Source: a virus
Direction: 5' to 3' (one strand)
DNA length: 64,000 bases
IMG/VR virus record: IMGVR_UViG_3300042549_009448
Location: 116,031-180,030 of that record
In this document: in pieces, positions 29,794 through 38,084 of the stretch
Position numbering within the stretch: the stretch's first letter is position 1
How the letters are laid out: every line of letters begins with the position of its first letter
The notes under the pieces: model-generated
Seen by the model: the letters and a program-made list of their open reading frames with translations, nothing else
The model's database searches: none
What the model was told of the DNA's origin: nothing
Made by a program: the position numbers and the translations under genes

Positions 29794-30630
29794 TTAATGG
29801 CCGTTCGTTGTGGTGTTGTAGAATACTAGGCCTGTGACAGTGGTTGTCTTGGCAATGTTGGGAGTAGAATAATTAAAGGTCATGACGTCTCCTCCAGTGT
29901 TTTCGCCAAATTGGATTCTAACCGGGTAATACGTACCTGCAGTTAAATCGATTGAGCCGGATCGCTCCTGCGTTCCATGAAGACTTCCATTATTAACGGT
30001 TGCATTTGTTGTTGTGAATCCAGTTTGAGCGTTTGCACCGATCCACATGTAAGATGCATCGTCGCTTGACGTATAGAATGTGTAAGTTTCAGTGGTCGTC
30101 GGTTTAAAATAGCCTAACCACTGACAGCTAAATACTTCACCGTCATTGGTTGCAGGTTCTGAAATAGTCGTAGCTTGTACTGAGGTTGCTTGATTTGCGC
30201 CGAATGCTTGTGGAGTCGCGGTCGCAAAGAAACTAACGTTATCGGCAAAGTATCCAGAGAAAGTGGTCTTGTAGAGACCTGCCGCATACGGCTGAAACGT
30301 CGTGTAATAGCCGTTTGTTGTTAACCAAGTGTAAGCAGCTGCGGCCGATGCAAATGGGCTTGTACCGAATCGCCTAGCTAGATTATTAGCAAGACTTAGA
30401 AAAGCTGGATCAGTCTTAGCCGTGGATCGCCAGAAAGAAGGATTTGCGCCATCTTGCTTCACGATTAAGTAACCAACATCCTCGTCCGGACCCATCCACC
30501 AAGTAACTGAGCCTGGTCGATTTGACCAGATTGTGGTTGGTGTCCCAGTCCCAACCGCAAAGTTACCAGTTTGAGTAGTACCTGTGATTGCTGAACCTAG
30601 GTTAATTGCATACGGTTTATGAGTTGGCAT
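29794..30630 (-). CDS. PA14-domain virion adhesin
   Basis: 278 residues. The C-terminal half has the PA14 signature (WLGYFKPTTTETYTFYTSSD, YPVRIQFGENTGG), a carbohydrate-binding beta-barrel. The N-terminal half resembles that of the LamG protein at 61472-62521. No signal peptide, so probably a tail or fibre component. An ATAAATAA box lies 19 bases upstream. Confidence 0.8.
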   Translation of the reverse strand: MPTHKPYAINLGSAITGTTQTGNFAVGTGTPTTIWSNRPGSVTWWMGPDEDVGYLIVKQDGANPSFWRSTAKTDPAFLSLANNLARRFGTSPFASAAAAYTWLTTNGYYTTFQPYAAGLYKTTFSGYFADNVSFFATATPQAFGANQATSVQATTISEPATNDGEVFSCQWLGYFKPTTTETYTFYTSSDDASYMWIGANAQTGFTTTNATVNNGSLHGTQERSGSIDLTAGTYYPVRIQFGENTGGDVMTFNYSTPNIAKTTTVTGLVFYNTTTNGH

Positions 30631-30648
30631 GTGTCTGGGTGCTTTCGA

Positions 30649-30656
30649 TTATTTAT
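30649..30656 (-). promoter_or_regulatory. T4-late-like promoter box
   Basis: Minus strand TAATAAATAATC, 19 bases before the PA14 adhesin start. Confidence 0.5.
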
Positions 30657-30675
30657 TAGAAGAGCGCCGGGCCTG

Positions 30676-31665
30676 CTAGCGTTCATATACGTCTAACCAG
30701 TGCTGAATCATTTCATCTAGCATCGTTTCAAACGTGTAATCATGAGACCAGCCGGTGGCTCTGACCAGTTTACTGGGATCTCCCTTTAGATCATGTAGCT
30801 CTTCAGGTCTAAGAAACTTCTCATCAGTTTTAACCCAGTCTTTCCAATTCAAGTCTAGTTTAGAAAAGACGTATTCACATAGATCCCTAACTGAGTGAGA
30901 TACTCCAGTTGCACAAACATAATCACCGGGTTCTTTTAACTGTAGGATTTCCCACATTGCTCTAACGTAATCCTTGGCATGGCCCCAATCTCTTGTTGCA
31001 GATAAATTACCAAGCCTAAGTTCAGTCGAGAGCCCCAATTTAATCTTAACTGCCTCCTTGCATACTTTATTAGTAACGAAGTTCGTACCACGTCTTGGAG
31101 ACTCGTGATTGAATAGGATTCCGTTTGACACGTACATTCCATAAGAGTTTCTGTAATTTCTTGCAATGTTATAAGAGAAAACTTTAGCGCAACCGTAAGG
31201 AGAGACAGGCGTCATTTGAGTAGTTTCTCTCTGGTACCCGTCCTGGTCAATCGAGTTTCCGAACATCTCAGACGAAGAGGCTTGATAAACTCTAGCATCC
31301 GGTTTAATTAGCCGTACGACCTCCAATAGGTTTAATGTGCTTATGCCGGTTGCATGCGCAGTATAGACAGGTTGATCAAACGAAATTCGAACATGCGACT
31401 GTGCAGCTAAGTTATAGATCTCGGCTGGCATGATTTCCTGAACAACTCTGATTAACGAAGATAAGTCAGTAACGTCAGCATAGTGTAGCTTGACTTTTGT
31501 GTAAACATCATCTGTCAATCGAGCGGTTTGATTCTCAGAGATTGAATTTCTTTTTAGGGTGCCGTGTACTTCGTAACCCTTGTCTAACAAAAACTCGGCT
31601 AAGTACGAGCCGTCCTGTCCGTTTATTCCGGTGATTAGTGCTTTTTTATTTTCTTGCTGTTTCAT
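30676..31665 (-). CDS. gmd: GDP-mannose 4,6-dehydratase
   Basis: 329 residues. Rossmann motif TGINGQDGSYLAEFLL, catalytic YxxxK as YGCAKVF and SSEMFG (catalytic Thr/Ser-Glu region). Full length for Gmd (about 340). Converts GDP-mannose to GDP-4-keto-6-deoxymannose. The start overlaps the next enzyme's end by 20 bases, and the two form a GDP-fucose pathway. Confidence 0.92.
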   Translation of the reverse strand: MKQQENKKALITGINGQDGSYLAEFLLDKGYEVHGTLKRNSISENQTARLTDDVYTKVKLHYADVTDLSSLIRVVQEIMPAEIYNLAAQSHVRISFDQPVYTAHATGISTLNLLEVVRLIKPDARVYQASSSEMFGNSIDQDGYQRETTQMTPVSPYGCAKVFSYNIARNYRNSYGMYVSNGILFNHESPRRGTNFVTNKVCKEAVKIKLGLSTELRLGNLSATRDWGHAKDYVRAMWEILQLKEPGDYVCATGVSHSVRDLCEYVFSKLDLNWKDWVKTDEKFLRPEELHDLKGDPSKLVRATGWSHDYTFETMLDEMIQHWLDVYER

Positions 31666-32548
31666 AATTGTCTATAAACCATTTTACTGTCTCCTTGAGG
31701 CCTTCCTCAATCGGTGTGAATTTAAAATCAGGTAGGTAACTCTTCAACTTTGAATTGTCTGAAGGTTTTCGGTGTTGGCCGTTTGGTTTTGACTTATCGA
31801 ATCTAACTGCGCCCTTAAAATTAAATGCCTCAACTAGAAGCTCAACAACTTCCGCAATTGAAATTTCTTCTGACGTGCTGAATACTATTGGCTCAGCCTC
31901 ATCGTAGTTATCTACTGCCCATTCAGCAAGTCGAGCAACGTCCTTTGCGTATATGAATTCCCTAAGCGGCGATCCATCTCCCCAAATAGAGAGCTCGCTA
32001 TTGTTTTGCTGAGCTTTATAGATCTTGTGCATCAACATCGGAATGACATGCCCATGGTCCAGCGAAAAATTATCGTTTGGTCCGTATATGTTGCATGGAA
32101 TTACTGATGTGTACCTCACGCCGTACTGTTCGCGATACGCTCTGATCTGAATGTCTGACATCCTCTTTGCGTATGCATAGGGATAGTTAGATGAGTGAGG
32201 TTCACCAAGATGAATCTTCTTTTCCGTCAACGGATACTCAATTGAGTCCGGGAAAACGCAAGTGGAGAGAAAAGCAACTAGATTAGTAACGCCGGCTTTA
32301 CGTGCCTCCTCAATGACGTTTGTGTTAATCATCAAGTTATCGTAAAAGTATTCGCCTTTATAGTTCATGTTTCCGCCAAGGCCTCCCACCTTACCAGCAC
32401 AGTGTATAACATGAGTTGGTTTATGGAGTTCAAAAGCCTTTTGGGTTTGAGCGGTGCTAGTTAAGTCAAATTCTCTACCGATCTTAACTTCAGCAGCTAT
32501 CGCTGACCCGACTAGCCCATTGCCACCGGTCACAAGTAATTTACGCAT
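31646..32548 (-). CDS. fcl: GDP-L-fucose synthase
   Basis: 300 residues. TGGNGLVGSAI (NADP binding), STCVFPDSIEYPLTE (substrate/Ser region) and YAYAKRM (YxxxK). Epimerises and reduces the Gmd product to GDP-L-fucose. Immediately upstream of gmd and overlapping it, so the two are co-translated. GDP-fucose may feed the phage glycosyltransferases at 39412, 46124 and 56098. Confidence 0.92.
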   Translation of the reverse strand: MRKLLVTGGNGLVGSAIAAEVKIGREFDLTSTAQTQKAFELHKPTHVIHCAGKVGGLGGNMNYKGEYFYDNLMINTNVIEEARKAGVTNLVAFLSTCVFPDSIEYPLTEKKIHLGEPHSSNYPYAYAKRMSDIQIRAYREQYGVRYTSVIPCNIYGPNDNFSLDHGHVIPMLMHKIYKAQQNNSELSIWGDGSPLREFIYAKDVARLAEWAVDNYDEAEPIVFSTSEEISIAEVVELLVEAFNFKGAVRFDKSKPNGQHRKPSDNSKLKSYLPDFKFTPIEEGLKETVKWFIDNYETARK

Positions 32549-32567
32549 GTTAGATTGAGTCTTTTTA

Positions 32568-32577
32568 TATTATACTC
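32568..32577 (-). promoter_or_regulatory. TATAATA-type promoter-like box
   Basis: Minus strand AGTATAATAT, 20 bases before the GDP-fucose synthase start. Confidence 0.4.
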
Positions 32578-32585
32578 TCAATCGG

Positions 32586-33662
32586 TTAACGGTTCCAGAA
32601 AGGTTTTTGATAATCAGGGCGAATCATTCGCCAAACTGTTTGACTGTAGTCTTTGCCCTGTAACATTGAGAACACCAGACCTTGGTACACCTTTGGGCAA
32701 TTTGCTTGAATCCACAAGGCATCCTCCTTCTTGGTATTAATATCTTGGCTTAATAACTCGGCAAAAATCTTTTTAGCCTCAAGTTCCTTCATGACGAACG
32801 CGAACGTAAGAGCCCTGATCCAGCCCCTGACCCATGAATCAAATTCGTCTGGCACGCTCTCAATGTACTCGCTTAGGTCATCTCCATTTCTCAAGCATTC
32901 CCAAATATCGATATTTGAAAAATTGGTCAACAGTCGGTGTAATCTGACATACTCATCGAACTTGATCTTAACTCTGTAATTTGATGGATGGAATCGTAGG
33001 ACGAAACCTTCCTTATCCGATTCGTTAAGGTTCTTGTATCGTTTAAAAATATTCTCAGTAATAGTATCCATCACCGTCCACACAATATCCTCTTCACGGA
33101 TCCCAGATGAGTGAAATAGTGCTTTAGCCGTTCCCCAATTTACTTCACGGCCTTCCATGACAGCAGATAAGAAGGTAATCTTTTCTTCAGAGTAGTCAAC
33201 TACAATTCGGTTCTCAGGATAGATAATCTCGCAAATGTAACAAACAGTTGAATGAAACTTTCCAAGATCGTACTTCTTTTTTAGAATCTCCAGACCGGCT
33301 TTTGCTTGCTCAGATTCAAATGATCCGCGAGTTGCCATGTGCCACTCACCATTGTAATGAAATAGGATTCCTAAAGAGCCGTCCATTTTCTCCTGCACGT
33401 AAACGTATTTATCATTCACTGGAATCTGGCCAGTGTTCTCAACCTCTTCGTAATTAAAGAATTTATTGAAACCTCTAGCGACCAACCGGTTCTCATGATC
33501 AAGGATTAGCCCTCGACATTGTAGAGTCACCTGATCCCAACTCTTTTCAAACTGGCACTCTCTTGAGTAATTATAAATGGTGAGTGGAAGCGTTGGATGA
33601 TCCTTTGCTTCCACTAATCCTTTATCGATATAAGGCTGTATGATTTCTCTAGTTAAGATCAT
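32586..33662 (-). CDS. T4 Rnl1-like RNA ligase
   Basis: 358 residues. Adenylation Lys in VQEKMDGSLGILF (about 96), ATRGSF, CEIIYPENRIVV (motif III region), EGFVLRF (motif IV) and RVKIKF (motif V). The C-terminal helical domain is Rnl1-like. This is a second, unrelated RNA ligase in the window. It lies two genes from a polynucleotide-kinase-like protein, the same pairing as the T4 tRNA-repair system. Confidence 0.87.
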   Translation of the reverse strand: MILTREIIQPYIDKGLVEAKDHPTLPLTIYNYSRECQFEKSWDQVTLQCRGLILDHENRLVARGFNKFFNYEEVENTGQIPVNDKYVYVQEKMDGSLGILFHYNGEWHMATRGSFESEQAKAGLEILKKKYDLGKFHSTVCYICEIIYPENRIVVDYSEEKITFLSAVMEGREVNWGTAKALFHSSGIREEDIVWTVMDTITENIFKRYKNLNESDKEGFVLRFHPSNYRVKIKFDEYVRLHRLLTNFSNIDIWECLRNGDDLSEYIESVPDEFDSWVRGWIRALTFAFVMKELEAKKIFAELLSQDINTKKEDALWIQANCPKVYQGLVFSMLQGKDYSQTVWRMIRPDYQKPFWNR

Positions 33663-33979
33663 GATGTTATTAGTTGAATAATCGAATACGACAATTTGTA
33701 ACCGGTAAATGCTCCAAGAGCTGAAGGAATTGGAAACACTATCAGCTTGCCCAAGTGGGTTACGTATTTAGGTCGATTCACGATTGTGCCCATGTAAAAG
33801 TAATAGGCAAGGTAACCGAATAGTACAGCAATATCCGTTCTGGTTGCAATGAACACGACAAGAGTTGCACCAATAAAACCAAAGGTGAAGTTATCTCTGA
33901 TACCTTCCCAGACTTCAGCAGCAGTAGCTTCATTCCAATCCTTTACTATTCTTTTGAATGTTGATTTGCCCATTCTCAT
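33659..33979 (-). CDS. Membrane protein in the RNA-repair cluster
   Basis: 106 residues with three hydrophobic segments (about 33-47, 50-66 and 82-104). It overlaps both neighbours by 4 bases and so is part of the kinase-ligase operon. No family recognised. Confidence 0.75.
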   Translation of the reverse strand: MRMGKSTFKRIVKDWNEATAAEVWEGIRDNFTFGFIGATLVVFIATRTDIAVLFGYLAYYFYMGTIVNRPKYVTHLGKLIVFPIPSALGAFTGYKLSYSIIQLITS

Positions 33980-34392
33980 AATTTAACTTCAAATCGGGCT
34001 CTCATCTCCTGTACCTTCTCATCGGGTACTCCATGCAAGTTCTTGCCACCATGTCGATTCTCAACAATCAAAGAAACTACATTGTATTCGAATTGCTTTG
34101 CTAAATCCAAGTATGCCTGCATCTCCCACTCTCGTGTGAATGTGTTTGACACAATAATTTCCGGATAGTGCTGACCTGCGCTTAGGTGGTTCTGTTCCAT
34201 TGCCTCCTGTACTGATCGACGACACCATTCATGGGCCTCTTTTAATTTAGAGCCGTCGAATTGATATTTACCGTCCTCATCATAGAAGAATTTATCGGCT
34301 TCAAACACGACTCCGCTTGACCACATGTGATTGGCAAAGGTGCTCTTGCCTGAACCTGGAACTCCACGTAGGAGAATTAATACTCTACTCAT
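33976..34392 (-). CDS. Polynucleotide-kinase-like P-loop kinase
   Basis: 138 residues. Walker A GVPGSGKST at residues 9-17, EADKFF as the acceptor-site Asp, and SNTFTRE (lid region). It corresponds to the 5'-kinase half of T4 Pnk and lacks the C-terminal phosphatase domain. With the neighbouring ligase it would restore breaks in tRNA. Confidence 0.82.
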   Translation of the reverse strand: MSRVLILLRGVPGSGKSTFANHMWSSGVVFEADKFFYDEDGKYQFDGSKLKEAHEWCRRSVQEAMEQNHLSAGQHYPEIIVSNTFTREWEMQAYLDLAKQFEYNVVSLIVENRHGGKNLHGVPDEKVQEMRARFEVKL

Positions 34393-35060
34393 TATTTAGC
34401 CTTCTTTAGGATTACTTGATCAATTATACCGTACTTAACTGCTTCGTCAGCAGTCAACCAAAAATCTCTAGTTGCGTCTTTCTTAACCTGTTCAGGTTTT
34501 TTACCGCAGTACTTGCCCAGCAGAATGAAGAGCTCATCATTGATCTTCTTCCATTCTTCCATGTCAACTTCAGCATCCTGAATATTTCCGCTAAAACCTC
34601 CACTTGATTGATGTAGCATTGTACGTGAGTGCTTTAGTGAAAACCTCTTGCCCTTTGTTCCTGCGCCTAGTAGAACAGACCCCATCGATGCTGCCATTCC
34701 AGTATTAACCGTGACTATGTCTGCATTGATGTAGTCCATCACATCGACCATTGAGAGACCTGATTTAACCGATCCGCCTGGAGAGTCAATGTGCATGGTA
34801 ATGTCCTTGCCATCAACTGAGTCTAGAAACATTAGTTGAGCCTGCACGATGGTTGACATATAGTCATTCACCGGACCCGCGACCCATAAGATACGATCGC
34901 GCATTAATCTGGAAAAAATGTCCATTTGGGTAACGCGTAACTCGCGTTCCTCTAGGATATAAGGCGTCATTGATGCTTCAACTTGTTTTTGATAATTATG
35001 CAAATTCAGCGATGACACACCGTGCTCGCTCATTGCGTACTTTTGGAATTCATTCATCAT
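34392..35060 (-). CDS. clpP: ClpP-family serine protease
   Basis: 222 residues. HIDSPGGSV, catalytic Ser in GMAASMGSV and His in RTMLHQSSGG, with FWLTADEAVKYGIID at the C-terminus. Full length for ClpP. T4 uses gp21 for prohead cleavage; a ClpP-type protease can serve as a prohead protease in other phages, but it may instead act with host Clp chaperones. The start lies in the same transcription unit as the kinase. Confidence 0.88.
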   Translation of the reverse strand: MMNEFQKYAMSEHGVSSLNLHNYQKQVEASMTPYILEERELRVTQMDIFSRLMRDRILWVAGPVNDYMSTIVQAQLMFLDSVDGKDITMHIDSPGGSVKSGLSMVDVMDYINADIVTVNTGMAASMGSVLLGAGTKGKRFSLKHSRTMLHQSSGGFSGNIQDAEVDMEEWKKINDELFILLGKYCGKKPEQVKKDATRDFWLTADEAVKYGIIDQVILKKAK

Positions 35061-35075
35061 TGTACTTATAGTGGT

Positions 35076-35471
35076 TTAGAATTGCTCTGAATTTTCAGAA
35101 TTATTTGCGAAAAAATTTAACAAACTTCTGAGGTTACGCTGATCATTGCTCAACTTCTCAATCTCAATCTTTTTTTCTGAGATCTCGCGTTGTATGTACT
35201 CATAGTCGGTTTTTAGATCCTTCAACTCCTCATTATCATTTGACTCCTCAATGAAGGCCGCTTCACGAGCTTCAGCATTCGAATAGACTTTCTTTCCGTT
35301 GGCATCGACTTCATTGTTAATATCAGCCCTGATCTTTGACTCAATCGTGGTAATTTTAGCCTGTACCTGTTTAGAGGCTTCAGTTCTTTCCAAGATTTCC
35401 AATTGAATCTCGCTGATTGCTTGAGGCAGTTCCATTAAGCGGTCCGCCATTTCTGAGAATTTTTGATTCAT
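35076..35471 (-). CDS. Coiled-coil protein
   Basis: 131 residues, nearly continuous heptads (LERTEASKQVQAKITTIESK, QREISEKKIEIEKLSNDQRN). No catalytic motif. A GGTATAATAATAA box lies 17 bases upstream. It could be a scaffold or a protease partner, given the adjacent ClpP gene. Confidence 0.75.
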   Translation of the reverse strand: MNQKFSEMADRLMELPQAISEIQLEILERTEASKQVQAKITTIESKIRADINNEVDANGKKVYSNAEAREAAFIEESNDNEELKDLKTDYEYIQREISEKKIEIEKLSNDQRNLRSLLNFFANNSENSEQF

Positions 35472-35487
35472 GTTTTTATTTTTTATT

Positions 35488-35497
35488 ATTATACCAA
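35488..35497 (-). promoter_or_regulatory. TTGGTATAAT promoter-like box
   Basis: Minus strand TTTGGTATAATAATAA, between the tRNA-Asp gene and the coiled-coil gene start. Confidence 0.4.
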
Positions 35498-35501
35498 ATG
35501 G

Positions 35502-35575
35502 CGGACCTTTCAGGACTCGAACATGTGGCCTCCGCCGTGACAGGGCGGCATTCTAACCAGCTGAACTACCAGTCC
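35502..35575 (-). tRNA. tRNA-Asp (GTC)
   Basis: Standard cloverleaf on the minus strand: anticodon stem CCGCC/GGCGG around CTGTCAC (anticodon GTC), D-arm TAGTTCAGCTGGTTAGA and T-loop TTCGAGT. The acceptor pairs over five bases. CCA is not encoded. Confidence 0.85.
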
Positions 35576-35685
35576 GTTTCTCTTCAGTTCACTCCTGCCC
35601 CGTAGAGCATACCGTGACGGGTTGTTTATCCATGTAAATCTACCTGAAGAGCAATTGGTTTGCGCTCGACGTACATGAATCCGGG

Positions 35686-35791
35686 CGATTAGAGCCGGAC
35701 TCGAACCGGATACCGTGCTAGACGGGGTAGACGACCTTACCTCTTTCGAGTTGGGGATTCGGGAGCCGTCCCTCATTACGTCCATCTAATC
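35686..35791 (-). tRNA. Non-canonical tRNA-like, about 106 bases
   Basis: Perfect acceptor GATTAGA/TCTAATC and a T-arm CCGG TTCGAGT CCGG, but about 30 bases too long between the D and T regions. An arm with loop GTCTAGC (possible anticodon CTA, amber) is conceivable but its stem has two mismatches. I cannot assign an identity. It sits 6 bases from the tRNA-Met gene. Confidence 0.45.
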
Positions 35792-35796
35792 ATTCG

Positions 35797-35869
35797 TTGC
35801 GAATAAGGGATTCGAACCCCTGATCTCAAGGTTATGAGCCTTGTGAGATGACCACTTCTCTACCCCACA
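35797..35869 (-). tRNA. tRNA-Met (CAT)
   Basis: Anticodon stem CAAGG/CCTTG around CTCATAA (CAT) and T-arm AGGGG TTCGAAT CCCTT. The acceptor TGTGGGG/ATTCGCA has one mismatch and wobble pairs. It could be elongator, initiator or, if lysidinylated, Ile2. Confidence 0.8.
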
Positions 35870-35878
35870 ATATATTTG

Positions 35879-35973
35879 CTGACTAATAAGGATTCGAACC
35901 TTAATCCCCCGGCCCTGATTTCAGCTGTGAGGCTTACTTTCCGGGGCCAGTGTGCACCATTACACCATAATCA
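35879..35973 (-). tRNA. Non-canonical tRNA-like, 95 bases
   Basis: Acceptor TGATTAT/TTAGTCA (one mismatch), D-arm-like GGTGTAATGGTGCAC and T-arm TAAGG TTCGAAT CCTTA. The middle is an extended CCCCGG/CCGGGG stem with a 26-28 base loop instead of a 7-base anticodon loop. It resembles the other long tRNA-like elements of the window. Confidence 0.5.
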
Positions 35974-36024
35974 ATCGGATGCTTCGAATCATCCAGTCTT
36001 AGGGTAATTAATCCCAAGATTTGT

Positions 36025-36095
36025 TGTCCCTGTAGGATTCGAACCCATAACCCTCTGCATGTAAAACAGATGCTCTGCCAATTGAGCTAAAGGAC
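36025..36095 (-). tRNA. tRNA-Val (TAC)
   Basis: Anticodon stem TCTGT/GCAGA around TTTACAT (TAC), D-arm AGCTCAATTGGCAGAGC, T-arm with TTCGAAT and acceptor GTCCTTT/AGGGAC. Confidence 0.85.
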
Positions 36096-36196
36096 AATTT
36101 GCGATCTCCAATATGTCAAAGGACTCTCTTTGTTATTAATAATAATAATATACCATAACATCCAAAGTTTGGTTTTCTTTTGAAAACTATCTAGAG

Positions 36197-36267
36197 CACG
36201 GGTGGAGAGATTCGAACTCCCGTCAAGGGTTTTGGAGACCGATATGCTACCATTGCACCACACCCGC
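36197..36267 (-). tRNA. tRNA-Trp (CCA)
   Basis: Acceptor GCGGGTG/CACCCGT pairs fully. D-arm GGTGCAATGGTAGCAT, anticodon loop CTCCAAA (anticodon CCA) and T-loop TTCGAAT. The outer anticodon stem is weak. Confidence 0.82.
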
Positions 36268-36282
36268 GTATTTTGTCTTTGG

Positions 36283-36356
36283 TGATCCCGACAGGATTCG
36301 AACCTGTGACTCCCATATTAAAAGTATGGTACTCTAACCAGCTGAGTTACGAGATC
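36283..36356 (-). tRNA. tRNA-Lys (TTT)
   Basis: Clean cloverleaf: acceptor GATCTCG/CGGGATC, anticodon stem CCATA/TATGG around CTTTTAA (TTT), T-arm ACAGG TTCGAAT CCTGT. Confidence 0.9.
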
Positions 36357-36389
36357 ATAGTGCACCAACTTTGCTACCTCACCATATAA

Positions 36390-36431
36390 AACAAAAAACC
36401 TCGAATTTTTTAGGTTCGAGGTTTTTTGTTT
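36390..36431 (-). terminator. Terminator between DUF5824 gene and tRNA cluster
   Basis: AAAAACCTCGAA/TTCGAGGTTTTT inverted repeat with T-runs on both strands, so it may work bidirectionally. Confidence 0.8.
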
Positions 36432-36469
36432 TCATAGTATGCTATAATACCTACTTTTTAAGAAAGGTT

Positions 36470-36949
36470 TTATTTTTTTCCAACCTTTTTTACATTTGCC
36501 CAAGATTTACTAGGAGACGCTGAATTTACTCTTGCCATTGCCCATTGATGAGCAGTCATTCCAGGTCTTGAACCTGAAGAGTAGAAAGCGCCTAGACCCT
36601 TAACGTATTCTCCTTTAAGATCGGCGAATGAGTAACCTTTTTTGGTCGCAACCGCTCTAATCTTTGCAAGAGTTTCCTTGCTTAAGTTCTTACCCGCCTT
36701 TTTAGCTTCATCAACTTGTGAATCCTTGCGAGGAGTGTTCTTCCAATCCGGTTTAGATCGTTCCTTCTTTTCCATATCATCACGCAACTTGTAAGCTTGA
36801 TCCTTTTTGCCAGCTTTCAATAGGGCCTGGGCCTTATCGAGCTTGGCATCTCGGGAACTACCCTCGGGCGCTTTGTATTTAGCTGGGTGACTTGATTTGG
36901 CCTCGTTGAGTGTGTACTCATTGAAACTTTGAACTAGTGACTTAATCAT
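36470..36949 (-). CDS. DUF5824-like protein with capsid-targeting-like leader
   Basis: 159 residues. Leader IKSLVQSFNEYTLNEAK, then a lysine-rich linker (40-100), and a C-terminal domain with VKGLGAFYSSGSRPGMTAHQ and WAMARVNS. I recognise this as the DUF5824 phage domain. The basic linker suggests DNA contact inside the capsid. Role unknown. Confidence 0.85.
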   Translation of the reverse strand: MIKSLVQSFNEYTLNEAKSSHPAKYKAPEGSSRDAKLDKAQALLKAGKKDQAYKLRDDMEKKERSKPDWKNTPRKDSQVDEAKKAGKNLSKETLAKIRAVATKKGYSFADLKGEYVKGLGAFYSSGSRPGMTAHQWAMARVNSASPSKSWANVKKVGKK

Positions 36950-36959
36950 TGGGGTTCAA

Positions 36960-37523
36960 TTATTTCTTAATATCTGCAAGTTTTGCGTTAGCTGCATCGA
37001 TCTTAGCGATCTTAGAGTCAAAGAAGCTCTTGAATTTAGCAACCATTGATTTAATCTTGTCAGAAATCTTAGCGATTACTGCCCTAGCCTTATCGGTTAG
37101 CTTACCTTCGTCCAATTTATTGATTTCAAAAGAGTGCTTAACTGAGGTGATTGCTGTATTCTGTCTAACGCATTCGTTAATGATTGCTTGAGCAGCTTCA
37201 TCAACCATTGTTAGAGCCTGTTCTACCGCTTTTCCGTAAGAAACAGAAGATCCTTCTCCACCGTATCTTGTAATTTTCATTACGTACTTTTCAGTAGTTG
37301 CCAATTTATCGTTAAGAACTTTCATTGCATCAAAGATTGGTTTAACTGATGCGTCGAACTCCTTTAATTCTCCGTCGATTGCTTTAGTTTCAGCAGTCAA
37401 CTCTTTCAATCTTTCTTTGATTTCGTGAATTCTTTCTAACTTAGCAATGATTGCCTTGTCTTTTAATTGTGCTTCATTAACTTTTGATTCGTTAACAAAT
37501 TGTGTGAACTTTAACAGTTTCAT
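36960..37523 (-). CDS. Predicted virion-internal coiled-coil protein
   Basis: 187 residues. Leader MKLLKFTQFVNES (possible cut after FVNE), then heptad-rich segments (IAKLERIHEIKERLKELTAE) and a C-terminal helical Ala/Lys-rich tail. An ATAAATAA box lies 22 bases upstream. Resembles head-core or scaffold-type internal proteins. Confidence 0.85.
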   Translation of the reverse strand: MKLLKFTQFVNESKVNEAQLKDKAIIAKLERIHEIKERLKELTAETKAIDGELKEFDASVKPIFDAMKVLNDKLATTEKYVMKITRYGGEGSSVSYGKAVEQALTMVDEAAQAIINECVRQNTAITSVKHSFEINKLDEGKLTDKARAVIAKISDKIKSMVAKFKSFFDSKIAKIDAANAKLADIKK

Positions 37524-37544
37524 GTAGATTCGTGTAATTTTAGG

Positions 37545-37552
37545 TTATTTAT
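37545..37552 (-). promoter_or_regulatory. T4-late-like promoter box
   Basis: Minus strand AAATAAATAACC, 22 bases before the ATG at 37523. Confidence 0.5.
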
Positions 37553-37559
37553 TTGATGA

Positions 37560-38084
37560 TTAACAGTACTTATCATCAATTTTATTGACTGCCGCCTGTA
37601 ATTCGGTCGAAAAGTCACCGACTATTTGTTTGAGTTGGTTGGCTTTATATAGACTTATGAATCTATCGGAGAATGCCTTTAGCTCTTCGCCTTTCAAGTC
37701 TTTCCAGTTTTGTTGCCAACTTCCTGAGCACGCAATATCCGCGATAAGCTCTTCACTTGCCTCTTCCTTGAGTCCCAATCTAATGAGTTGAGCCGACTGC
37801 TCAGGATCCAATGGATTCACTAGATCAATGATTTCGTCTCTGCGCTCAAGATTAGTTAATTGCATAACCTCATTTACTCCATATAACCAGTAATCCTCAA
37901 CGAAATCAAATGAGACCGGTATTCCAACCTCTGGATCAGCCGATTGATGGTCCCATGTTAAGTCTACATCAAAGTAGTAAACATCGTAAATTTCACCGTC
38001 AATTATGAAAAGTTGCTCTTCTATCTCAACTCTATGAAGAGATTCATTTATTGCTATGAATTCATTAAATTTCTTTAGTTTCAT
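37560..38084 (-). CDS. Predicted virion-internal protein with capsid-targeting-like leader
   Basis: 174 residues. Leader MKLKKFNEFIAINES. Residues 20-75 are beta-rich (LFIIDGEIYDVYYFDVDLTW), the rest helical with QLIRLGLKEEASEE, a version of the LRxLGL motif. The start overlaps the upstream gene by 20 bases. ATAAATAA box 21 bases upstream. Confidence 0.83.
   Translation of the reverse strand: MKLKKFNEFIAINESLHRVEIEEQLFIIDGEIYDVYYFDVDLTWDHQSADPEVGIPVSFDFVEDYWLYGVNEVMQLTNLERRDEIIDLVNPLDPEQSAQLIRLGLKEEASEELIADIACSGSWQQNWKDLKGEELKAFSDRFISLYKANQLKQIVGDFSTELQAAVNKIDDKYC

Noticed and set aside
35576-35685. Additional tRNA next to tRNA-Asp
   Set aside because: There is no TTCGA T-loop; only a TCTTCAG/CTGAAGA inverted repeat is seen.
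35510-35785. 91-residue ORF
   Set aside because: It covers tRNA-Asp and the tRNA-like element and has no protein-like features.
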